From NCBI GenBank assembly GCA_964371125.1, contig CAYJMY010000035.1, positions 1-30,584 on the forward strand: DNA of 30,584 nucleotides, read 5' to 3'. Both the position numbers and the translations under genes were made by a program. A model generated the notes under the pieces. It made no database searches. It was not told where the DNA came from and was given only the letters and a program-made list of their open reading frames with translations. Position 1 is the first letter of the stretch. Each line of letters starts with the position of its first letter. Positions 16,145 to 23,083 of this stretch are shown in pieces. This stretch comes from DUSC01 sp964371125 (GTDB lineage: Bacteria > Pseudomonadota > Alphaproteobacteria > Rhizobiales > Rhizobiaceae).

Positions 16145-16188
16145 CGCGGGCCGCCACGCCGGGCGCAGAGCGCAAGATGAGCGCATTC

Positions 16189-16218
16189 CTGGCATATTTA
16201 GCGGCCTTGCTTGGTCCA
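16189..16218. promoter_or_regulatory. Candidate MocR operator region upstream of the mttB-like gene
   Basis: CTGGCATA (16189-16196) and TTGGTCCA (16211-16218) repeat the octamers found before the regulator gene, here 22 bases apart start to start instead of 45. TTGGTCCA is followed by TATGCTGGA, giving a short TCCA...TGGA inverted repeat. The two matches may be fortuitous. Confidence 0.35.
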
Positions 16219-16323
16219 TATGCTGGATATCCCGCAAGAGCATAGTCGGCGGGAGATCGGGGAACCGAGCGGACCGACGCCGGCCTGCGGCGCGGGCGAC
16301 CGCGACAATGACGGAGTGGCTTG

Positions 16324-17910
16324 ATGTCGGTTGCAATCGAGCAGTCGGACATGGCGGATCGCGGATCGCGCCGTTCGGGTGGTCGCGAGGCGCGTCGCGC
16401 GCTGAGGGCGGCGCCACTCGCCGAGGACGTCCGGCCGGTGCGGCCGGGCCTTTCCGGCGGCAGCTACAAGCCGCTGTCGCAGAACGACCTGGAGCGCATC
16501 CACGAGGCCGTGCTCACCGTCCTCGAAACCATCGGCTTCGCCAACGCCATCCCGAGCTGCATCGAGGCGCTGACGCGCGTCGGCGCGCCGCTTGGCGAGG
16601 ACGGCCGCATCCGCTTCCCCCGCGGCCTCGTCCTCGACACGATCAAGAAGGCGGCGCGCAACTTCACGCTGCACGGCCAGGATCCCAGGAACGACATGAT
16701 CGTCCAGGGTACCCGCGTCCACTACGGCACGGCGGGCGCTGCGGTGCATCTGGTCGACGTCGAAAAGCGCGAGTATCGCGAGTCGCTACTGCAGGACATC
16801 TACGACGCCGCGCGCATCGTCGACGGCCTCGACAACATCCACTTCTTCCAGCGGCCGATGGTGCCCCGCGACATCCCCGATCCGCTGGAGATGGACCTGA
16901 ACACGCTGTACGCCTGCGTGATGGGCACGTCCAAGCACGTCGGCACATCGTTCACCGTACGCGAGAACGTCGCCCCGGCGCTGGAGATGCTCTACGCCAT
17001 CGCCGGCGGCGAAGAGAATTTCCGCGCGCGGCCGTTCGTGTCGAACTCCAACTGCTTCGTCGTGCCGCCGATGAAGTTCGCCGAGGACGCCTGCGGCGTG
17101 CTCGAAGCCTGCGTCGAGGGCGGCATCCCGATCCTGCTGCTGTCGGCCGGACAAGCCGGCGCCACGGCGCCCGCCGCGATTGCCGGCGCGGTCGTCCAGG
17201 CGGTGGCGGAGGTACTCGCCGGCCTCGTCTACGTCAACGCTCTGAAGCCCGGCCACCCGGCGATCTTCGGCACCTGGCCCTTCGTCTCGGACCTCAGGAC
17301 CGGCGCGATGTCGGGCGGCTCGGCCGAGCAGGCGCTGCTCACGGCCGCCTGCGCCCAGATGGCGCAGTTCTACGACCTGCCCGGCGGATCAGCCGCGGGC
17401 ATGGCCGATTCCAAGCTTCCCGACATCCAGTCCGGCTACGAGAAGGGCATCACCAACGTCATGGCCGGTCTTTCCGGCCTCAACCTGGTCTACGAGTCCG
17501 CGGGCATGCACGCCTCGCTGCTCGGCTTCTGCCTGGAGAGCCTGATCATCGACAACGACATGCTCGGCCATTGCCTGCGCTGCGTGCGCGGTATCGAGGT
17601 GTCGGATGCCGCCCTGTCGATCGACACGATCGCCGATGTCTGCCTGAAGGGGCCGGGCCACTATCTCGGCAACGAACAGACGCTGCGGCTTATGCAGACC
17701 GAATACTTCTATCCGGCGATCGGCGACCGCTTCTCGCCCAAGGAATGGAACGAGAAGGGGCGGCCGGACATCCTGTCACGCGCCATCGAAGAGAAGAAGA
17801 AGATCCTCGCCACGCGCTTCCCGCGCCACGTCTCGAAGGCGATCGACGACCGGCTGCGCCAGCGCTTCGGCGAGACGATCCGCCTGCCGCGCGCCGCCAT
17901 GGGCGGCTGA
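16324..17910 (+). CDS. Trimethylamine methyltransferase (MttB) family protein, non-pyrrolysine type
   Basis: The 528-residue protein fits the MttB superfamily in length and blocks: LTVLETIGFANA, TRVHYGTAGAAVHLVD, FFQRPMVPRDI, SGGSAEQALLTAACAQMAQFYDLP and the long barrel-like C terminus ending RLPRAAMGG. It has no in-frame amber codon, so unlike methanogen MttB it uses no pyrrolysine and resembles the glycine-betaine methyltransferase MtgB group. That group moves a methyl from a quaternary amine to a corrinoid protein. No corrinoid-binding (MtbC-like) or RamA-like gene is visible nearby, so the acceptor is encoded elsewhere or differs. The ATG at 16324 has GGAG 8 bases upstream. It follows the MocR-type gene. 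A Ser/Arg-rich N-terminal stretch of about 40 residues is probably disordered. The substrate is not known. Confidence 0.88.
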   Translation: MSVAIEQSDMADRGSRRSGGREARRALRAAPLAEDVRPVRPGLSGGSYKPLSQNDLERIHEAVLTVLETIGFANAIPSCIEALTRVGAPLGEDGRIRFPRGLVLDTIKKAARNFTLHGQDPRNDMIVQGTRVHYGTAGAAVHLVDVEKREYRESLLQDIYDAARIVDGLDNIHFFQRPMVPRDIPDPLEMDLNTLYACVMGTSKHVGTSFTVRENVAPALEMLYAIAGGEENFRARPFVSNSNCFVVPPMKFAEDACGVLEACVEGGIPILLLSAGQAGATAPAAIAGAVVQAVAEVLAGLVYVNALKPGHPAIFGTWPFVSDLRTGAMSGGSAEQALLTAACAQMAQFYDLPGGSAAGMADSKLPDIQSGYEKGITNVMAGLSGLNLVYESAGMHASLLGFCLESLIIDNDMLGHCLRCVRGIEVSDAALSIDTIADVCLKGPGHYLGNEQTLRLMQTEYFYPAIGDRFSPKEWNEKGRPDILSRAIEEKKKILATRFPRHVSKAIDDRLRQRFGETIRLPRAAMGG

Positions 17911-17917
17911 GGCGGGA

Positions 17918-19348
17918 CTACTTCGCCTTCGCCGCCGAGAAGTTGGCGCCGATGTAGATGTCGAGGAAGCTGCGCTGGTCGCGGCGCGCCGCCTCCTGTC
18001 CCGCGTCATAGCCGCCGAGCGCGGACTGCCGCGCCTTGAAGGCGGCGAATGCAAGCTCGGCGACTGGCAGCGCGTCAGCGTGGTCGAACGACTGCATGAA
18101 CAGCATGCGCGTCGCCGTCGTCAGAACGTACTGGCGCATCTGCAGGTCGCCGGATGCGATTTCGGCGGCGTCCTCCGCGGCTTTCGCCAGGGCTTGCTTG
18201 GCCGGCCCGACCGCGTCGCCCTCGGCAAGATAGAGCCGCGCGATCGCCAGGTAGAAGTGCGCGAGCGACGCGTTCAGCCCGTCGCCGGCCGCTTCGGCGT
18301 CGCGGCTGCTGTCGAGGAATATTCGTTCTGCTGCCTGGTAGTCCTTGCGGATGAAGGTGATGCCGGCGCGCTGGACCATCAGCGCGAAACGGCGCGCCGG
18401 GTTGTCGGCTAGGTCGTCGACTGTGTCCAGCGCGGCGAGCGCGAGCGCGTGATCGCCGACCGTGACGGCGTTGGAGGCCAGATAGCTGAAGCTGTCCCAA
18501 GCCACGTCGCGGGTCGCCGGATAGTCGTGAACGAGCGGCAGCAGGGCCGCCGTGGCCTTTCCGTCCCATGGTTCGACGCAGAGCAGGTCGGCGGCGCGGC
18601 GCAGCGCGACGATGGCCGCCGCCGGCCGACCCTCGATCCCATAGGCCGCGCCGACGAGCGTGTGAGCCCTGGCGTTGATGTAGACCACGTCGGTGCTGCC
18701 GACCGCGGTGCCGTCCGGCAGGATGGCGCGCGAGGCCAGCGTGATCGCATTGGCCGTGTCGTAAGCGTTCAGCGCGCCCTCGGCCTGGTCGAGGAGCTTG
18801 ATCGCCAGCTCGGCGACCGGCGCATTGGCGACCCTGGGATCGTCGCTGGCGAGCTTTTGCGCCCACGCCGCCGCTTCGTCCTCAAGGCCCTTGCGGTTCT
18901 TTTCGCCGAACCGCTCGCCCATCCACAGCGCGGTGATGCGCACGGTCTCGATCGCCTCGGCGTAGTGGCCGAGATCGGCGAGCGCGTAGGCGCGCGAGAC
19001 GAGCAGCATGTTCTTGACGTCGGCGTCGGGCTCCGGCTCGCTGAGGGCGAGCGCGAGCCCCTCGTCTGTCAGCTGCAGCGCGAAGGACGGGTTCCCGTCG
19101 AAGCGGGCCGTGTCGGCATACATGGCGTAGAGCATGGCGTAGGCCGGATCCAGGCTGCCGCCATGGGCGGCCTCGCGCAGGGCCTTGCTGAGTACGGCGC
19201 GCGCATCGGCATAGCGCTCGCTCTTCTGGTAGGCCTGGATGGCCTCTTCCATCACCTTGTAGGGATCGACGTGGTCGGCCGCCGCCGGAAGGGCGGAAAA
19301 CAGGGACAGGACAACCGTCAGCGGGCGAACGAGGCGCGGCAGGAGCAT
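17918..19348 (-). CDS. Exported helical-repeat (TPR-like) protein, partner of the CHAT protein
   Basis: The 476-residue product begins with a signal peptide, MLLPRLVRPLTVVLSLFSALP, with likely cleavage near PAAA-D (about residue 25). The rest is almost all helical and Ala/Leu-rich, with repeated helix pairs such as NMLLVSRAYALADLGHYAEAIE and ASLAHFYLAIARLYLAEGD that resemble tetratricopeptide repeats, though not strict consensus ones. It likely acts as a periplasmic or membrane-facing protein-binding scaffold. Its ATG overlaps the stop of the CHAT gene by one base (TGATG), so the two proteins are translationally coupled and probably work together. It ends 7 bases from the convergent mttB-like gene. 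Function unknown. Confidence 0.82.
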   Translation of the reverse strand: MLLPRLVRPLTVVLSLFSALPAAADHVDPYKVMEEAIQAYQKSERYADARAVLSKALREAAHGGSLDPAYAMLYAMYADTARFDGNPSFALQLTDEGLALALSEPEPDADVKNMLLVSRAYALADLGHYAEAIETVRITALWMGERFGEKNRKGLEDEAAAWAQKLASDDPRVANAPVAELAIKLLDQAEGALNAYDTANAITLASRAILPDGTAVGSTDVVYINARAHTLVGAAYGIEGRPAAAIVALRRAADLLCVEPWDGKATAALLPLVHDYPATRDVAWDSFSYLASNAVTVGDHALALAALDTVDDLADNPARRFALMVQRAGITFIRKDYQAAERIFLDSSRDAEAAGDGLNASLAHFYLAIARLYLAEGDAVGPAKQALAKAAEDAAEIASGDLQMRQYVLTTATRMLFMQSFDHADALPVAELAFAAFKARQSALGGYDAGQEAARRDQRSFLDIYIGANFSAAKAK

Positions 19349-21030
19349 CAGTAGCCGCCCTCCCCGACGACGACGAACGGCGCCCAGGCCGACGGGTGGG
19401 CGAGCGACGGATCGCGTGCGTCCTCCATCAGCGACAGCATGGCCATGCGGAGCGCTTCCGACCGGCGCTGGTGTCCGCCGGCCTTCAGCGCCCCGATCGT
19501 GCGGGTCGTGAGGTAGGCGGCCGCGTCGTCGCGCACCGGCCAGTGCGAGGCGAGGATGGCGCGGGCGCCGGCATAGAGGAAGGCGCGCGCCAGGCCGGAG
19601 AGACCCTCGCCGTCGGCGCGACCGTCGCCGCCGGCGGTGTTGCAGGCAGACAGGATCACCCATTCAGCCGAGAGGCGCAGTTCCGACACTTCGGAGGCCG
19701 TGAGCAGCCCGTCGTCGTCGGCGGTCGCGGCCTCGGGCGGCGAGAAGGCGAGCGCCGGCTCCGCCAGGCCCTGGAGATCGCCGGAAAGCAGGCCGTGGGT
19801 GGCGAAGGCGAGGATGCGCACGTCGGAGAGATCGCTCTTTCGCACCGCGCTTTCGGTCGCCCGCGGGCCGAGGAACAGCGCCTCGTCGCCGGCGCCGAGC
19901 TCGGCGGCCAGCTGGCGGAGTTCGGGCCCGGTCTGCGGCAGGGCCGGCAGGTTGCGCACGGCGTCGAGATTGGCCAGAGCGCCACGGAAGAACGAGGTCT
20001 GGACTGCGGCGCCGGCGGTCTGCGCCTCGCTGCCGTCGAAATCGGGCGCGCCGAAACCGACGAAGGGCCGCGCCGAAGCCGCGGCCGTGGCCGCCGGAAG
20101 GCGGCGGATGACCGCGAGGCTGCTCACCGACGGCAGCGTCGTCATGGCAAACCGGCGGATCATCCATGCCGTGTCGCGCATCGCCGCGGCATCGGTGTCG
20201 TCGCCCCGCGGCGGCTCGGTGACGAGCGCGGAGAAAGGCAGGCCCGACAGCGGGCCGTCGGCGACGGTGAAGACGTGGCGCTTGCCGGCAAGGACATGCG
20301 CGACCGGGGCGACGAGTTCGCTGTAGAGGAGATAGGCGCGAAACCGGTCGAAGCGGGCGACACGCGGCGTCTCGTCCTTCTCGCCGATCGGCGCCGCGCC
20401 GCGATTCGTCGCGGCGTTCGGATCGAGTTGCAGGCGGAGCTGCGCGACGTCGTCGGCGAGCGTCGCCGCGCCATAGACGGCCTGGCTCCAGTCGACCGCG
20501 TTCCTGCCGACGGCCATCGTGTAGACGTTGTACTTGCCGGCGAAGACCACCAGGAGAGCCTCGTCTTCCTCGAGCAGGGCCTGCACCTCGGCGATCTTCA
20601 GCGGCGCGGGATTGGACAGCTCGCTGTAGCGAGGGAACTCGGCCTTCAGCCTGTCGTCGATGCCCTGCAACTCCGCCAGCAGCGAGTCGATCTCGCCGCG
20701 CAGCCTGACCGCGGCATCCTCCTGCGAGCCCGCGCCCTGGGTGTCGAGTTCGGCGAGCTTCTTCTCGCGATCGTCGATCAGCGCCAGCGTGTCCTGCCTG
20801 CGCCGGACGATCTCGGCCAGTTCCGGCGAGCCGGCGGCGGCACGCAGGCCGAGCTGCTGCACGGCGTTGCCGGCCGACGACAGCATCGCCCACTGCATCG
20901 CCTCGAAGGCGTTCTCGCGGTAGGTGTCCCGCCCCGGCTCGGCGGCCGGCGCGGCGATCGTCATCGCCAGCAGGAACGCGGCGAAACCGGTGATCTTCGA
21001 GCGGCAGGCGCCCGACCAGAAATGCCCCAC
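19348..21030 (-). CDS. Exported CHAT-domain (caspase-like) protein
   Basis: The 560-residue protein has a signal peptide (hydrophobic residues 14-30, possible cleavage after APAA), a coiled-coil-prone helical region (about 70-135) and a CHAT domain (about 225-558). The predicted catalytic pair is His412 in FATHGLLSG and Cys463 in LSACNTAGGDG, both intact, and the domain ends with the usual LASHWPV and HPSAWAPFVVVG blocks. CHAT domains are caspase/separase-like proteases that are often linked to TPR proteins. Here the TPR-like part is a separate, overlapping gene downstream. GTG at 21030 is supported by GAGGAGG 7 bases upstream. An exported location is unusual for what is thought of as a regulated protease. 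Substrate and trigger are unknown. Confidence 0.92.
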   Translation of the reverse strand: MGHFWSGACRSKITGFAAFLLAMTIAAPAAEPGRDTYRENAFEAMQWAMLSSAGNAVQQLGLRAAAGSPELAEIVRRRQDTLALIDDREKKLAELDTQGAGSQEDAAVRLRGEIDSLLAELQGIDDRLKAEFPRYSELSNPAPLKIAEVQALLEEDEALLVVFAGKYNVYTMAVGRNAVDWSQAVYGAATLADDVAQLRLQLDPNAATNRGAAPIGEKDETPRVARFDRFRAYLLYSELVAPVAHVLAGKRHVFTVADGPLSGLPFSALVTEPPRGDDTDAAAMRDTAWMIRRFAMTTLPSVSSLAVIRRLPAATAAASARPFVGFGAPDFDGSEAQTAGAAVQTSFFRGALANLDAVRNLPALPQTGPELRQLAAELGAGDEALFLGPRATESAVRKSDLSDVRILAFATHGLLSGDLQGLAEPALAFSPPEAATADDDGLLTASEVSELRLSAEWVILSACNTAGGDGRADGEGLSGLARAFLYAGARAILASHWPVRDDAAAYLTTRTIGALKAGGHQRRSEALRMAMLSLMEDARDPSLAHPSAWAPFVVVGEGGY

Positions 21031-21199
21031 GTTTCCGCCTCCTCAGCGGACATGCCAAAGCCCGAGACCACGATGAAAGCGGATTGCGGCAAGTCTTTGC
21101 CCGCACCGGTGCCGCTCTCCGTCGTCGATGCCGGCCGCGTCGGCGGGAACCCCGCCGCCGCCATCGGCGTTCGTTCTCCGACAGTCCTAGGAGACATCC

Positions 21200-21430
21200 A
21201 TGAACACCGACCTCTTCATCACCGCGCTCGTGTCCATGATGACCAACGCGGTCCTGTTCGGCATCGGCGCCGTCACCGTACTCTCGGTGCCGTCCCTCAG
21301 CGAGCAAGCCAAGTACCTGCTGCCCGCCGTCATCGTGGCGAGCTTCGTCCTGGCGCCGGTCGCCGCCTGGTTCATCGCGCCGCGCCTGCGCGCGCGGAAC
21401 TGGAGACGGCCCGCGCCTGCGACCGCCTGA
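21200..21430 (+). CDS. Small two-helix membrane protein (76 aa)
   Basis: MNTDLFITALVSMMTNAVLFGIGAV opens the first predicted membrane helix (about residues 5-30), and a second spans about 41-62 (LLPAVIVASFVLAPVAAWF) before a basic, Arg-rich C terminus that should stay in the cytoplasm. AGGAG lies 6 bases before the ATG at 21200. I recall similar short proteins in Hyphomicrobiales genomes but no function. It is divergent from the CHAT gene (gap 169 bases), and the two might share regulation. Confidence 0.78.
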   Translation: MNTDLFITALVSMMTNAVLFGIGAVTVLSVPSLSEQAKYLLPAVIVASFVLAPVAAWFIAPRLRARNWRRPAPATA

Positions 21431-21441
21431 TGCCGATTCCC

Positions 21442-21744
21442 TCAGCGGCAGGAGCGCAGCATCTTCTGCCCGTTGACGTCTTGCTGGCAGGTCGGCCTGA
21501 CCACCGGCACGTCGAGCCTGGGAGAAGGCTGCTGGACCGTCAGTCGGTCGATCTCGCGGTTGATGCGCTGTTCGAGCTGGAAGGTCTCGCGGCTCTGAAT
21601 GCTCCGCATGATCTGCAACTCGGCCGCGCTGGGCGTCGCCGTGCCGGGAACGAGTATGTCGACGGCGAATGCCGGCGCCGCGGCAAGCAAGGCTGCGGCC
21701 AGCGGAACGCCGGCAAGACGGGCGGAGAGAATGCGAACGACCAT
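21442..21744 (-). CDS. Small exported hypothetical protein (100 aa)
   Basis: The start at 21744 gives MVVRILSARLAGVPLAAALLA, a clear signal peptide cleaved near APAFA-VD (about residue 27). The mature 73 residues are polar, with FQLEQRINREIDRL as a likely helix and two cysteines (CQQDVNGQKMLRSC) that could form a disulfide in the periplasm. No family is recognised. No strong ribosome site is visible before this ATG; an in-frame start at 21792 would add 16 residues and weaken the signal peptide. It ends 11 bases from the convergent small membrane protein gene and lies 60 bases downstream of the 134-aa gene, a possible two-gene unit. Confidence 0.7.
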   Translation of the reverse strand: MVVRILSARLAGVPLAAALLAAAPAFAVDILVPGTATPSAAELQIMRSIQSRETFQLEQRINREIDRLTVQQPSPRLDVPVVRPTCQQDVNGQKMLRSCR

Positions 21745-21804
21745 GGCGCCAATGTAGTATGGCAAAGGCGCGGCCGCCACCCGCGGCGGCAACGTCGACC
21801 GGTG

Positions 21805-22209
21805 CTATGGTCCCTCGGTCGCGAGGCCGAAGCGCTCCACCACCTCGGCGCTGATCAGCTTCGTATGCAGCGCGAGCAGGACGATCGCGGCGTCGAACCC
21901 GTCGGGATCCTCCAGCGCCTGCTCGATGCGGCGCTCGGCGTCGAGCAGGCCGGCGCTGCCGTTGGCCTGCGCGAACGGATCCGGTCCGGCGATGCAATAA
22001 GCGAAGAGCTGCGCTACGGGCGGATAGGCCTCCGCGGGCGGCTCGTCCGGCCAATGGTCCTTCATCAGGTTGACGATGGTGAGCTTGACGCCTTCCGGCA
22101 CCAGCGCGGGATGGAGATCGGCGGCGCGCAACGCGGCATCCAATTCGCGCAGGTCGCCCGACCGGCCGAAGCGCCCGAGGAAACCGAAGGATGAACGTCG
22201 TCTCGCCAT
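21805..22209 (-). CDS. Conserved hypothetical cytoplasmic protein (134 aa)
   Basis: The start at 22209 (MARRRSSFGFLGRFGRSG) is supported by AGGAGGA 5 bases upstream. The product is soluble, with a basic N-terminal stretch, then mixed helical sequence including LRELDAALRAADLHPAL, VKLTIVNLMKDHW and GFDAAIVLLALHTKLIS. No known domain is evident. It is divergent from otsB across 85 bases and is followed by the small exported protein. No function is proposed. Confidence 0.72.
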   Translation of the reverse strand: MARRRSSFGFLGRFGRSGDLRELDAALRAADLHPALVPEGVKLTIVNLMKDHWPDEPPAEAYPPVAQLFAYCIAGPDPFAQANGSAGLLDAERRIEQALEDPDGFDAAIVLLALHTKLISAEVVERFGLATEGP

Positions 22210-22260
22210 GGTTGTCCTCCTAGCCAATCAAGCAGGTCGCGGGCGCGGTCCGTTTCGGGG

Positions 22261-22288
22261 TTGCACCATGCTGCGATGCACCTAGATA
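22261..22288 (+). promoter_or_regulatory. Possible promoter for the otsB-GH15-otsA operon
   Basis: TTGCAC (22261-22266) and TAGATA (22283-22288) are 16 bases apart directly before otsB. If used, transcription would begin at about the ATG at 22295, giving a near-leaderless message, so a more upstream promoter is equally possible. Confidence 0.25.
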
Positions 22289-22294
22289 GGAAGC

Positions 22295-23083
22295 ATGCGA
22301 CAGCCCCGGAGAACCATTGGGTCACGCGAAGGTAACGATGGCCCTGCATATAGTGCGGCACTACCTGAAACGCTCGCCGGCATAGCACTCTTCCTCGACG
22401 TCGACGGCACCTTGCTCGACATCGCGCCGACACCCGGGTCGGTCGTCGTGCCGGACGGGATGTCCGGCCTGCTACGCGGGCTCCGCCGCGCGACCGATGG
22501 GGCATTCGCGCTCGTCACCGGCCGCTCGATCGCCTTCCTCGACACGATCCTGCCCGCCGAGGGTATCCCGATCGCCGGCCTGCACGGCGCCGAGAGCCGC
22601 GACGGCGTCGGAAACCGGCTGGACGTCGCGGGCGGCAACGCACTGGACGCCGCGAAGGCACGGCTCGCCGACTTTGCAGGCAATACGCCCGGCGTGCTGT
22701 TCGAAGACAAAGGCGCAGCCATCGCGGCGCATTTCCGCCAGGCGCCGGCCGCCGAGGACGCGGTCAGCGCGCTGATGGAGGCGGTTGCTTCGGACGTTGG
22801 ACCCGGATTTACGCTGCAGCGGGGGAAATGCGTCGTCGAACTGCGACCGACCGGCCATGACAAGGGAGACGCGTTGAGGCGGTTCATGAACACCCGGCCT
22901 TTCGCCGGCAGAGTGCCGCTGGCCATCGGCGACGATCTGACCGACGAGGCCATGTTCCAGGCCGCAAACGAACTGGGCGGGCGTTCGGTGCGCGTCGGTC
23001 GCGACGCACGGCCGACGGCCGCACGCGGCGGCGTCGCCTCGCCCGCGGACCTGCGTGACTGGATCGAAAGGGTCGTGCGTTGA
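22295..23083 (+). CDS. otsB: Trehalose-6-phosphate phosphatase
   Basis: The 262-residue HAD-type phosphatase removes phosphate from trehalose 6-phosphate, the second step of trehalose synthesis. Seen motifs are FLDVDGTLLDI with the nucleophile Asp, ALVTGRSIAFLD, GLHGAESR, the lysine-containing HDKGDALRRFM, and the Mg-binding AIGDDLTDEAMF, all standard for OtsB. The ATG at 22295 has only AAGG in front. Its TGA overlaps the TTG start of the GH15 gene, and that gene overlaps otsA, so the three genes form a tightly coupled unit. Trehalose made here would serve as a compatible solute or stress protectant. Confidence 0.95.
   Translation: MRQPRRTIGSREGNDGPAYSAALPETLAGIALFLDVDGTLLDIAPTPGSVVVPDGMSGLLRGLRRATDGAFALVTGRSIAFLDTILPAEGIPIAGLHGAESRDGVGNRLDVAGGNALDAAKARLADFAGNTPGVLFEDKGAAIAAHFRQAPAAEDAVSALMEAVASDVGPGFTLQRGKCVVELRPTGHDKGDALRRFMNTRPFAGRVPLAIGDDLTDEAMFQAANELGGRSVRVGRDARPTAARGGVASPADLRDWIERVVR

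Noticed and set aside
19396..22194. Open frame of 932 codons on the plus strand, antisense to the CHAT gene
   Set aside because: Arg/Gly/Ala-rich composition, no motif, and full overlap with a well-supported CHAT gene and three small genes. Long antisense frames are normal at this G+C.
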